NCBI GenBank assembly: GCA_947038745.1
Contig: CAMQXE010000036.1
Location: 1 to 9,150 of the forward strand
From: an uncultured Propionibacteriaceae bacterium
GTDB lineage: Bacteria > Actinomycetota > Actinomycetes > Propionibacteriales > Propionibacteriaceae
Reading direction: 5' to 3'
DNA: 9,150 bases
Of the stretch, positions 1 to 5,977 are shown piece after piece. Numbering within the stretch: position 1 is the stretch's first letter; each line of letters starts with the position of its first letter. A model generated the notes under the pieces. It saw only the letters and a program-made list of their open reading frames with translations, did not search any database and had not been told where the DNA came from. The position numbers and the translations under genes are program-made.

Positions 1-288
1 GGCGGTATGCCTGGTATGCCAGGCATGCGTAAGGCGATGAAGCAGCAAAAACCCAAGAACAAGAAGGGGAGCAAAGTTTCGGGAAATCCAGCAAAGCGCT
101 CTGCTGCTCCAGAAATTAAGGCTTCTGACATTGTGGATGCTGGGGCTGCTTTTGGGATGGGGTCTGGATCGGAGATGCCGCAGACTGCTGCTGAGCTTGA
201 AGCTGCAATGTCGAAGATGAATGCCATGGATTTGCCTCCTCAGCTTCGCCAGATGATGGACCAAGCGAATAAGGGGCCTCGACACTAG
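1..288 (+). CDS. ffh: Signal recognition particle protein Ffh, C-terminal end (5' end outside window)
   Basis: The reading frame is open from base 1 to a TAG at 286-288, so this is the last 95 residues of a gene that starts before the window. The fragment begins with a Gly-Met-Pro repeat (GGMPGMPGM), continues through a Lys-rich stretch and the segment SGNPAKR, and ends with a Met-rich tail. This combination is typical of the flexible C-terminal tail after the M domain of actinobacterial Ffh. Ffh is the SRP GTPase: with 4.5S RNA it binds signal sequences of nascent membrane and secreted proteins and delivers ribosomes to FtsY at the membrane. The NG GTPase domain lies outside the window and cannot be checked. 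Its position upstream of an amidohydrolase and close to rpsP-trmD fits the actinobacterial gene order. No convincing terminator follows the stop. Confidence 0.85.
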   Translation, partial: GGMPGMPGMRKAMKQQKPKNKKGSKVSGNPAKRSAAPEIKASDIVDAGAAFGMGSGSEMPQTAAELEAAMSKMNAMDLPPQLRQMMDQANKGPRH

Positions 289-314
289 GAAGCCTTTTAC
301 TGGGGGGATCTCTC

Positions 315-341
315 TTGTGTGTCAGTGGGCTAAGCTAGCGT
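315..341 (+). promoter_or_regulatory. Candidate leaderless promoter of the amidohydrolase gene
   Basis: A TAGCGT -10-like element (336-341) ends seven bases before the ATG at 349, so transcription would start at or next to the start codon. A TTGTGT -35-like hexamer lies at 315-320, but the 15-base spacer is short. No Shine-Dalgarno sequence precedes the ATG, which supports a leaderless mRNA, a common arrangement in Actinobacteria. Inferred from pattern only. Confidence 0.45.
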
Positions 342-348
342 TATCCCT

Positions 349-1467
349 ATGAGCACTCCACTGCACTTGCACGGCACGATTCTTCCTGACGGCAAAGTCG
401 GCGATCTTTGGATTGTCGATGGACAGATCAGCACTACTGAGGTAGCTGGCGCGCGCACAATTGTTGAGGACGGCTGGATAGTCCCCGGGTTTGTTGATGC
501 TCATTGCCATGTGGGCATGCCTGGGCATCATTCTCATATGACGGTGGTTGATGGGTTTGCCACGATTAGCGAGCAAGAATGTATCGAGCAGGCAACGGCT
601 GATCGTGATGCTGGAACGCTGCTTATCCGCGATCTTGGCGCGCCTACGGATACTCGCTTTCTTGACGATCATGAGGAGCTTCCTCGGATCATTCATGGGC
701 ATCGTCACATCAGCAAACCTAAGCGCTATGAGCGTAATGTCGCGGTAGAGGTGACGTCGCTGTCGGAACTTCTTGCTGCGGTGGAAGAGCAGGTGCGTGA
801 AGGCGACGGGTGGGTAAAACTTGTCGGAGACTGGATTGATCGAGAAACTGGCGATCTGAGCCCAGTATTTACTGCCGCTGAGCTGAAGGCTGCTATTGAT
901 CGCGCCCATGAACTCGGTGCGCGAGTTACGGCGCATAGTTTTGACGAATTGTCGGTCAAGCTCTGCATCGAAGCAGGAATTGACTGTATCGAGCATGGCA
1001 CTGGGCTTGATCATGGATCTTTGGAGTTGATGGCGAAACGCTCGATTGCTTTGGTTCCTACCATGATCAATATCGATAACTTTCCGCATTTTGCAGCAGC
1101 AGGAGCAGCCAAGTTCCCCACCTACGCCGACCATATGACAGCACTGCACGAGCGCAACCATGAAGTGGTTCAGATGGCGATTGAGCTTGGGGTTCCGGTG
1201 TATATCGGAACGGACGCAGGTGGCAGTGTCGCGCATGGCCGGATCGTCGATGAGATTGAAGAGCTGGCCGCGCTAAGTTCGCCAGAATATGCGCTCGGTG
1301 CCGCATCATGGCGTGCTCGTGAATGGCTTGGTTATGCTGGACTCGTCGATGGGGCAGAAGCTGATCTGCTTGTTTTTGAGAATGATCCCAGGGGTGATCT
1401 GGCCACGCTACGTCAGCCGCAACTCATCGTTCTACGAGGTGCTGTTGTCGCAGGAAAACGTAGCTAG
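349..1467 (+). CDS. Metal-dependent amidohydrolase family protein, substrate unknown
   Basis: This is a 372-residue protein of the amidohydrolase superfamily, closest in look to the imidazolonepropionase/prolidase-like group. The metal-site signatures are in order: HxH after strand 1 (H52, H54, in VDAHCHVG), a Lys that may bridge or sit near the metals (K157, in WVKLVGDW), H196 (TAHS), H216 (EHGTG) and the final Asp (D289, in GTDAGG). The N-terminal 45 residues and the C-terminal end (ADLLVFENDP onward) form the usual flanking beta-sandwich. No signal peptide or membrane segment is seen, so it should be a soluble cytoplasmic hydrolase of C-N (or related) bonds. The ATG has no Shine-Dalgarno sequence but sits seven bases after a -10-like element. 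From memory, Mycobacterium tuberculosis also has an amidohydrolase-like gene (Rv2915c) beside ffh, so the linkage may be conserved. The substrate cannot be predicted. The 3' end overlaps the GNAT remnant on the other strand. Confidence 0.85.
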   Translation: MSTPLHLHGTILPDGKVGDLWIVDGQISTTEVAGARTIVEDGWIVPGFVDAHCHVGMPGHHSHMTVVDGFATISEQECIEQATADRDAGTLLIRDLGAPTDTRFLDDHEELPRIIHGHRHISKPKRYERNVAVEVTSLSELLAAVEEQVREGDGWVKLVGDWIDRETGDLSPVFTAAELKAAIDRAHELGARVTAHSFDELSVKLCIEAGIDCIEHGTGLDHGSLELMAKRSIALVPTMINIDNFPHFAAAGAAKFPTYADHMTALHERNHEVVQMAIELGVPVYIGTDAGGSVAHGRIVDEIEELAALSSPEYALGAASWRAREWLGYAGLVDGAEADLLVFENDPRGDLATLRQPQLIVLRGAVVAGKRS

Positions 1468-1739
1468 CTAGTGACTGCTGCATCTTTGACGTAGAACTCA
1501 TTGAAGCCAGCGATTTCGTAGCCCATGGCTTTGTTGATGCGAATCATCGGTGTATTTTCCTCGGCATTGAGAGTGCGTGTCCAGGTCAGGTGGGGGAGTC
1601 GCTCTTGCGCATGCGCAAACAGATGTTCCTTGAGAACCAAGGTGTCTGAGAGCCACAGCATGCCATATTGCTCAGGTCCAAGGTGATTTCGCGAATGGTG
1701 ACCGTAGGCATGAGGAGCTACCGCGCTTTCGTTGTTTCT
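1464..1739 (-). pseudogene. Decayed C-terminal remnant of a GNAT acetyltransferase
   Basis: Read on the minus strand, this frame is open from a stop at 1742-1740 to a TAG at 1466-1464; the first ATG is at 1661 and would give only 65 residues. Its sequence matches the last domain of the neighbouring intact GNAT protein: DTLVL, QER-P, TRT-NA, N-PMI-IN and GYEIAG align with DTLVL, QERRP, SRTYNA, NVPMIAIN and GFEVAG. The homology seems to begin further upstream, near HLGPEQYG, where no start codon is available. Compared with the intact copy, about 12 residues are missing in frame after KEH. They correspond to RGHGLG and the helix after it, which form the acetyl-CoA pyrophosphate loop. With the N-terminal domain and this loop both gone, catalysis is very unlikely. 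I read it as the leftover of an old tandem duplication. Expression as a short peptide cannot be excluded. Confidence 0.7.
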
Positions 1740-1765
1740 TTAGAGATCAAAGAATCATCAGGTGA

Positions 1766-2755
1766 CTAGGGGATCGGCTTTTGGAATGTCAGCTCGGTGC
1801 CAGCCACCTCAAACCCAAGACGTTCATTGATAGCGATCATGGGGACATTGGAAGCTGCATTGTATGTCCGTGAGCGCGTGAGCCAGGGGCGGCGCTCTTG
1901 AGCTAGTGAAATAGCTGCGGACTTCAGGGCAACGCCAAGCCCGTGTCCTCGGTATTCGGCAAGTACCAAAGTGTCTGCTTGGTGCAGGATTCCTCGCTGG
2001 ATATCGTCGCCTTCGTCATCGCAGCCAAGATGTGTGTAGCCAGCCATAGCCCCAGTGGGATCGAAAGCAGCAGCGTAATAGGTGGTATGCCCCGGAATCG
2101 GTTGGAAGCACTCGCGGGCTCGCGCGCTATCCCATGTTTCGATGCTGACTTCCTTGTCGTCGTGGGGAGCATCGGTCGCCATTCGCTCTTTCATGGTGGC
2201 TAATCCGCAGAACCAATCGTCGGGTGGGTTTCCTTCGATAGCGACAATGCGGTAGTTGGGATCAGTAGCTACCTCAAACTGTGCAGGTAATGCCAGCTCT
2301 CGGACAACCTCTTTCTGGACCACACGGTAGCCGTGCTTTTGTGCAAACTGTGCAGCGGCATGGTGAAGGGCGAGATCTCCGGTAGTAGCGTGGAAAGCGT
2401 AGCCTTCAATGATCGTTGCACCTCGAGCAGCAAGATCTTTTTCGCCGGCTGCAAGCAAGGCCGCACCAACGCTACGCCTGGAGTGCTCGGGTGAAACCAT
2501 CACGCTAATGGTGCCGATGATGGGGGTGTCCAAAACAAATGCCCGGGACTGCATAGTGCCGACAAGGTTGCCGTTGTCAAAGGCTCCCCAAATCTGGGGA
2601 CGCTGCATATCTGACAGGCTTTGGTGTCGAGTGAGCATAGTTTCAGGATTGAGCTGATTTGCGTTTGTCCCACCAAGAAGGCGCATGACACCGTTGCGGT
2701 AGTCCCAATAGGTAGCCCATGCGGAGTCGCTAAAACTGATCTGGCGAATGTCCAT
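1766..2755 (-). CDS. Tandem-domain GNAT family N-acetyltransferase
   Basis: This 329-residue protein has two GNAT folds. The N-terminal domain (about residues 1-150) carries a motif A-like segment, VMVSPEHSRRSVGAALL (about 85-101). The C-terminal domain (about 170-329) carries a more classical version: TLVLAEYRGHGLGVALK, with the acetyl-CoA loop R269-G274, followed by SNVPMIAINERLGF near residues 302-316. The N-terminal loop is less canonical, so the C-terminal domain is the likelier catalytic one. Two-domain GNATs include mycothiol synthase MshD and many uncharacterised actinobacterial enzymes, and nothing here identifies the acceptor amine. The ATG at 2755 has no Shine-Dalgarno sequence, but a promoter places transcription start on the ATG. 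The gene is divergent from rpsP, and a decayed relative lies just downstream on the same strand. No signal peptide is seen, so it should act in the cytoplasm. Confidence 0.85.
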   Translation of the reverse strand: MDIRQISFSDSAWATYWDYRNGVMRLLGGTNANQLNPETMLTRHQSLSDMQRPQIWGAFDNGNLVGTMQSRAFVLDTPIIGTISVMVSPEHSRRSVGAALLAAGEKDLAARGATIIEGYAFHATTGDLALHHAAAQFAQKHGYRVVQKEVVRELALPAQFEVATDPNYRIVAIEGNPPDDWFCGLATMKERMATDAPHDDKEVSIETWDSARARECFQPIPGHTTYYAAAFDPTGAMAGYTHLGCDDEGDDIQRGILHQADTLVLAEYRGHGLGVALKSAAISLAQERRPWLTRSRTYNAASNVPMIAINERLGFEVAGTELTFQKPIP

Positions 2756-2761
2756 GCGGTG

Positions 2762-2791
2762 AGCCTAATGAATAGGGTAGGAGCAGGACAA
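2762..2791 (-). promoter_or_regulatory. Leaderless promoter of the GNAT acetyltransferase gene
   Basis: On the minus strand a TTGTCC -35 element (2791-2786) and a TAGGCT -10 element (2767-2762) are separated by 18 bases. The -10 ends six bases before the ATG at 2755, so the predicted transcript starts at the initiation codon, consistent with the missing ribosome binding site. This is the best-formed promoter in the window. Confidence 0.55.
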
Positions 2792-2952
2792 CGTAATTTT
2801 ATGTGGGGGCAGGTAACGCTTATCGAGTGAGACGAGGCTCCTGGTCCTTGTAGTTGGCGCTACTGGCTAATTCATGGCAAAATTACGTATTGCGTCTGCC
2901 TATCGAGCGCCCTCTAACACTCGGTTGGCAGGTTCACCCGACAAACTCGCAG

Positions 2953-2999
2953 CCGTGCCCCACACGGAAGAGGGAGTCACCCACAGCCCAGAAATGGGC
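2953..2999 (+). promoter_or_regulatory. Two small hairpins in the rpsP 5' leader
   Basis: The 268-base region between the divergent GNAT gene and rpsP holds no gene. Just before rpsP it has two perfect 5-bp hairpins. One is CCGTG/CACGG (2953-2957 with 2963-2967, loop CCCCA). The other is GCCCA/TGGGC (2986-2990 with 2995-2999) closed by a GAAA tetraloop. The second ends nine bases before the rpsP Shine-Dalgarno sequence. TGCCC at 2956-2960 could instead pair with GGGCA at 2996-3000, so two exclusive folds are possible. A weak promoter (TTGGCG at 2854-2859, 18-base spacer, CAAAAT at 2878-2883) could produce such a leader. A regulatory role is inference. Confidence 0.3.
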
Positions 3000-3023
3000 A
3001 TTCACACAGGAGAAACCACACCA

Positions 3024-3467
3024 GTGGCTACCAAGATTCGTCTTAAGCGCATCGGCAAGATCCGCAATGCGCAGTACCGTATCGTCGTTATTGACTCCCG
3101 CGCCAAGCGCGATGGTCAGGCCATCGAAGAGATCGGCATCTACCAGCCCAAGGCTGAGCCGTCGATCATCAAGGTCAATTCCGAGCGCGCTCTCTACTGG
3201 CTCGGCGTTGGCGCACAGCCGACCGAGTCCGTCGAAGCTATCCTCAAGCTGACCGGCGATTGGCAGAAGCACACCGGCGACACCTCAATCCCGTCAGGCG
3301 TAAAGCCGCAGCCGGAGAAGAAGGACAAGGCCGCGATCTTCAATGCAGCTTTGGCTGAGGATGACGATGCCCCTCGTACTGAGGCCATCACCAAGAAGGC
3401 CGCTAAGAAGGCTGACGAGGCTGAAGCTGAGGCTCCCGAGGCTGAGGAGAAGGCCGAGGAGGCCTAA
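3024..3467 (+). CDS. rpsP: 30S ribosomal protein bS16
   Basis: The 147-residue product is bS16, which binds 16S rRNA and helps assemble the 5' domain of the small subunit. The start is the GTG at 3024, because the protein then begins [12 protein letters not shown], the conserved S16 N-terminus, and an AGGAGA Shine-Dalgarno sequence lies at 3008-3013, ten bases upstream. The frame stays open upstream to an ATG at 2874, but those 50 codons look like no part of S16 and that ATG has no ribosome binding site. Residues 1-85 are the S16 core (for example [35 protein letters not shown]). From about residue 105 a Lys/Glu/Ala-rich acidic tail follows, an extension common in actinobacterial S16. It is the first gene of the rpsP-khpA-rimM-trmD operon. 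Its stop codon TAA shares one base with the khpA ATG, implying translational coupling. Confidence 0.95.
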   Translation: MATKIRLKRIGKIRNAQYRIVVIDSRAKRDGQAIEEIGIYQPKAEPSIIKVNSERALYWLGVGAQPTESVEAILKLTGDWQKHTGDTSIPSGVKPQPEKKDKAAIFNAALAEDDDAPRTEAITKKAAKKADEAEAEAPEAEEKAEEA

Positions 3468-3724
3468 TGCTCGCCGACGCTCTGGAGCACCTCGTTCGGG
3501 GTCTCGTGAGCAATCCTGACGACGTGGCGGTCAAAGATAAAGATCTTCGCCGTGGTCGGATGCTTGAGGTTCGAGTGAACCCTGAGGACATCGGAAAGGT
3601 CATCGGGCGACAGGGGCGTACCGCTCAGTCGCTACGTACTGTGATGGCTGCGCTCGCTGGGCAGGAGCAGATCCGCGTCGATTTTGTTGACGTTGATCGC
3701 CCCAAGCGCGGCTCGCGCTACTAA
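3467..3724 (+). CDS. khpA: KH-domain RNA-binding protein (KhpA family)
   Basis: An 85-residue protein consisting of one KH domain. The nucleic-acid-binding GxxG loop is GRQG, inside the stretch IGKVIGRQGRTAQSLR (about residues 44-59). Helix 1 contains ALEHLVRGLV and the C-terminus is the basic tail RPKRGSRY. KhpA proteins are small cytoplasmic RNA binders; in Firmicutes a homologue works with KhpB (Jag/EloR) in control of cell division and envelope growth. The position between rpsP and rimM is the conserved actinobacterial and firmicute one. The ATG shares its first base with the rpsP stop codon, and a GAGGAGG ribosome binding site at 3456-3462 lies within the last rpsP codons, so translation should be coupled to S16. 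Length and motif are normal for the family. Confidence 0.9.
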   Translation: MLADALEHLVRGLVSNPDDVAVKDKDLRRGRMLEVRVNPEDIGKVIGRQGRTAQSLRTVMAALAGQEQIRVDFVDVDRPKRGSRY

Positions 3725-3736
3725 GTACTACTTGTT

Positions 3737-3775
3737 GCAACACCCACGGCTTAGGTCGTGGGTGTTGCGCTTTCT
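3737..3775 (+). terminator. Strong stem-loop between khpA and rimM, possible terminator or attenuator
   Basis: Bases 3737-3748 (GCAACACCCACG) pair perfectly with 3757-3768. A G-U and a C-G pair extend the stem to 14 bp with a TTAG loop (3751-3754). The hairpin starts 12 bases after the khpA stop and is followed by GCGCTTTCT, only a modest T tract. It looks like an intrinsic terminator with a weak tail, so partial termination or mRNA-end stabilisation is more likely than a full stop. The rimM ribosome binding site begins about ten bases after the stem. Confidence 0.55.
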
Positions 3776-3791
3776 AGTGGAGAATGTAGAT

Positions 3792-4322
3792 ATGGATCAG
3801 ATTCAGGCGATCGTTGGTGTCATTGGCCGTGCTCATGGAATCCGTGGGGAAGTCATGGTGGAGCCGCGTACTGATGTACCAGAATTGCGCTTTGCTCGTG
3901 GAGCTGAGGTGATTAGCGAAGACGGAAAACATGGGTTTACTGTTTCTGCGATGCGGTTTCAGCAGAACAAGATGATCGTCTCCTTTGCAGGAATTGATGA
4001 TCGTACAAAGGCCGAAGAGATCCGTGGCATCGTGCTCCAGGCGATCGTTGATAATTCGGAAACCCCTGACGATCCCGAAGAGTTCTACGACCGGCATTTG
4101 ATTGGTTTGCGAGTGCTGAATGCGGCGGGGGAACAGGCCGGCACCATTGAGTCTGTCGATCACGCTGGTTCGCAGGACCTGCTGGTGGTTGCCACGTCAG
4201 CAGGAAAGCGTCTGGTTCCTTTCGTCGAGCCCCTCGTCCCCGTGGTAAATGTGAAGGACGGATTTGTTCAGATCGCTGATATTCATGGACTACTCGATGA
4301 CGATGAGGAGATCGCCCAGTGA
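3792..4322 (+). CDS. rimM: Ribosome maturation factor RimM
   Basis: The 176-residue product is RimM, a 16S rRNA-processing and 30S-assembly factor that binds ribosomal protein S19 and acts on the 30S head. The N-terminal RimM domain opens with [15 protein letters not shown] (about residues 6-20), the family signature. The C-terminal PRC-barrel domain starts around [12 protein letters not shown] (about 97-108) and includes [12 protein letters not shown]. The ATG at 3792 is chosen because it begins the conserved N-terminus and has a GGAG ribosome binding site at 3779-3782. The frame is open further upstream, but that part would encode the stem-loop and has no homology. The stop codon overlaps the trmD GTG by four bases (GTGA), so the two are coupled. 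The acidic end (LLDDDEE) contains the trmD ribosome binding site. Length is normal. Confidence 0.93.
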   Translation: MDQIQAIVGVIGRAHGIRGEVMVEPRTDVPELRFARGAEVISEDGKHGFTVSAMRFQQNKMIVSFAGIDDRTKAEEIRGIVLQAIVDNSETPDDPEEFYDRHLIGLRVLNAAGEQAGTIESVDHAGSQDLLVVATSAGKRLVPFVEPLVPVVNVKDGFVQIADIHGLLDDDEEIAQ

Positions 4323-5014
4323 TCATCGATATTTTTTCGATTTTTCCGGCCTACCTTGATGCGCTGAAGTTGTCATTGCCAGGAAAAGCTATCGACGATG
4401 GTCTTCTCGACTTGCGGGTACACGATCTACGTGACTGGACCCATGATCGTCACCGTACAGTCGATGACACACCCTACGGTGGTGGGGCAGGAATGTTGAT
4501 GAAGCCAGAACCGTGGGGAGAAGCGCTAGATTCGGTACTTGACGACGGCGGTCCAACTCCACGGCTACTGGTAATGACACCTTCGGGTAAACCTTTTAGC
4601 CAAGCTGATGCGGAACGTTTGGCAACACAAGAACGGCTAGTTTTTGCTTGTGGCCGTTATGAAGGTTTTGATGCTCGCATTGTGGAACATTTTGCGACGC
4701 GAATGGATGTCGAAGAAATTTCTATTGGTGATTATGTACTAAATGGTGGAGAGGTGGCATCGCTGGTATGTATCGAGGCGATTGTGCGGCTGATCCCAGG
4801 AGTCATCGGCAATCCGGAATCGCTGACTGAAGAGTCGCATGCGACTGGGGCAGAGCATCTTCTTGAATACCCTAGCTACACCAAGCCTCCGGTGTGGCGC
4901 GGGCTTGGCATCCCAGATGTGCTGGTATCTGGGCATCACAAAAATATCGCCCAGTGGCGTCTGGAACAAGCTCGTCGCCGGACGCTAGAACGTCGCCCTG
5001 ATCTCCTCAACTAA
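4319..5014 (+). CDS. trmD: tRNA (guanine-37-N1)-methyltransferase TrmD
   Basis: The 231-residue protein is TrmD, which uses S-adenosylmethionine to methylate N1 of G37 in tRNAs and so prevents +1 frameshifting. It starts [10 protein letters not shown] and carries the SPOUT trefoil-knot signatures: TPYGGGAGM (about 51-59), CGRYEG (111-116) and [11 protein letters not shown] (135-145). The C-terminal tRNA-binding part contains [15 protein letters not shown] and ERRPDLL, much as in mycobacterial TrmD as I recall it. The GTG start overlaps the rimM stop; GAGGAG at 4305-4310 is its ribosome binding site. One oddity: in the segment TEESH the second Glu (E172) stands where E. coli and Haemophilus TrmD have the catalytic Asp169 (EDSF). 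The rest of the enzyme looks intact, so I expect it to be functional, as the gene is normally essential. Confidence 0.94.
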   Translation: MIIDIFSIFPAYLDALKLSLPGKAIDDGLLDLRVHDLRDWTHDRHRTVDDTPYGGGAGMLMKPEPWGEALDSVLDDGGPTPRLLVMTPSGKPFSQADAERLATQERLVFACGRYEGFDARIVEHFATRMDVEEISIGDYVLNGGEVASLVCIEAIVRLIPGVIGNPESLTEESHATGAEHLLEYPSYTKPPVWRGLGIPDVLVSGHHKNIAQWRLEQARRRTLERRPDLLN

Positions 5015-5035
5015 AACTAATGAATAGGGGTCTGA

Positions 5036-5055
5036 TAGGGTCGCAATATTAGATT
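5036..5055 (+). promoter_or_regulatory. AT-rich promoter region of the deacetylase gene, exact element uncertain
   Basis: The 45 bases between trmD and the deacetylase contain two -10-like elements, TAGGGT (5036-5041) and TAGATT (5050-5055), with no clear -35. If TAGATT is used, the transcript would begin around 5062, just past the ATG at 5060, and translation would start at the ATG at 5075. No terminator is visible after trmD, so read-through from the operon is also possible. Confidence 0.3.
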
Positions 5056-5059
5056 ACTG

Positions 5060-5926
5060 ATGGAACGGAAAAGAATGCGACAGCGCAGAAGTAAGATCGC
5101 TCTAGCGCTGGGTTCTGGGATGCTAGCGCTTGCTTTTGCTGGCTGTGCAGGTTCGACCGTGATTCCTTCGGCGACATCAACGGGGCCAGTGTTCTCTACT
5201 TCGACAACCGCTACTCCATCGGCTGCAACCATTACTCCGACACCTACTCCTACTCCGAAAACGCCAGCCCAGCTTTTAGCTGAACAACAAATCGTGGCTG
5301 GTAGGGGAGAGTGGGTTGATTGCACAGTCAATAAATGCATTGCCCTCACCTTTGACGATGGTCCAGGTGACCAGACTCCTCAGCTATTGGAAACGCTGAC
5401 GAAAGAGCATGTGCCAGCTGTTTTCTTCATGCAGTGGCTCTATGCCAATCGCAATCCAAACTACGTGGCTTTGATAGCCAATACGCCTGGAATGGAGACA
5501 GGTAACCATACGTTGAGCCATCCAGAATTGACGAAAATTAGCACAGCTTTGGTAGGGCAAGAGATTGCTGGACAGCATCAGTTCTTACTAGAGCATGGAG
5601 CTAAGGAAGTTCCATGGATGCGTCCTCCATATGGGTTATGGAATAACATCACAGTGCAGGCTTGCGCTGCGTCGGGTGAAGCGCTCATCACGTGGAGCAT
5701 AGACTCGCTCGATTACGTCAAGAAAGATACAGCTACCACCACTGCGAATGTAATTGCTGCTGCACAGCCTGGCGGCATAGTACTGATGCATGATATTCAT
5801 CCAGCTACGGTCGCGGCAGTTCCCGGAATCATTACACAGCTCAAGGAGCAGGGCTACTTATTGGTAAATCTGACTCAGCTATTGGGGCCTCCTAAGCCTG
5901 GGAAGACCTACGAAATGCGATCTTAA
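5060..5926 (+). CDS. Lipoprotein polysaccharide deacetylase (NodB domain, carbohydrate esterase family 4)
   Basis: This is a 288-residue exported protein. A basic n-region and a hydrophobic segment lead to a lipobox-like LAFAGC, with the likely lipidated Cys at C29 (Phe at -3 is less usual). A Thr/Pro/Ser-rich linker with TPTPTP repeats (about 30-70) would cross the cell wall. The NodB domain has all five catalytic motifs: TFDDGP (D99, D100), HTLSHP (zinc ligands H150, H154), RPPYG (188-192), WSIDSLDY (212-219) and LMHDIH (H244). It should therefore hydrolyse N- or O-acetyl groups of an extracellular polysaccharide such as peptidoglycan; the substrate is not determined. The ATG at 5075 (residue 6) is an alternative start: GGAACGGAAAAG precedes it and it would give a more usual signal-peptide length. 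The gene uses several TTA codons and looks more AT-rich than rpsP or sdhA. It occupies the spot after trmD where rplS often lies. Confidence 0.9.
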   Translation: MERKRMRQRRSKIALALGSGMLALAFAGCAGSTVIPSATSTGPVFSTSTTATPSAATITPTPTPTPKTPAQLLAEQQIVAGRGEWVDCTVNKCIALTFDDGPGDQTPQLLETLTKEHVPAVFFMQWLYANRNPNYVALIANTPGMETGNHTLSHPELTKISTALVGQEIAGQHQFLLEHGAKEVPWMRPPYGLWNNITVQACAASGEALITWSIDSLDYVKKDTATTTANVIAAAQPGGIVLMHDIHPATVAAVPGIITQLKEQGYLLVNLTQLLGPPKPGKTYEMRS

Positions 5927-5971
5927 TCACGGATGTGACCCCCTGTCGCCAAGTGGAAAAGCCAGACCCTT

Positions 5972-5977
5972 TAGACT
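5972..5977 (+). promoter_or_regulatory. Candidate -10 element of the sdhCAB operon (leaderless)
   Basis: TAGACT ends seven bases before the GTG start of sdhC at 5985, and no Shine-Dalgarno sequence precedes this GTG. The spacing puts transcription start on the start codon, as at the amidohydrolase and GNAT genes. No convincing -35 hexamer is seen 16-18 bases upstream, so an activator may be needed. The 58-base gap after the deacetylase shows no terminator. Confidence 0.45.

Noticed and set aside
270..298. A possible terminator after ffh ending in TTTT
   Set aside because: Only a few interrupted base pairs (CCT/AGG with a bulge) can form; too weak to call.
322..1236. A 304-codon open frame on the minus strand opposite the amidohydrolase
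   Set aside because: The + strand frame has all the amidohydrolase metal motifs; the antisense product is Cys/His/Arg-rich without family resemblance.
2874..3023. A 50-codon N-terminal extension of rpsP from the ATG at 2874
   Set aside because: It has no ribosome binding site and no S16 homology, while the GTG at 3024 has both a good Shine-Dalgarno sequence and the conserved S16 N-terminus.
3684..3791. An upstream extension of rimM from the ATG at 3684
   Set aside because: It would overlap the end of khpA and translate through the stem-loop; the conserved RimM start is at 3792 with GGAG upstream.
5927..5938. The inverted repeat TCAC-GGAT-GTGA before sdhC as a CRP/GlxR-type operator
   Set aside because: The half-sites are only four bases and the spacing and sequence do not match the TGTGA-N6-TCACA consensus; likely chance.
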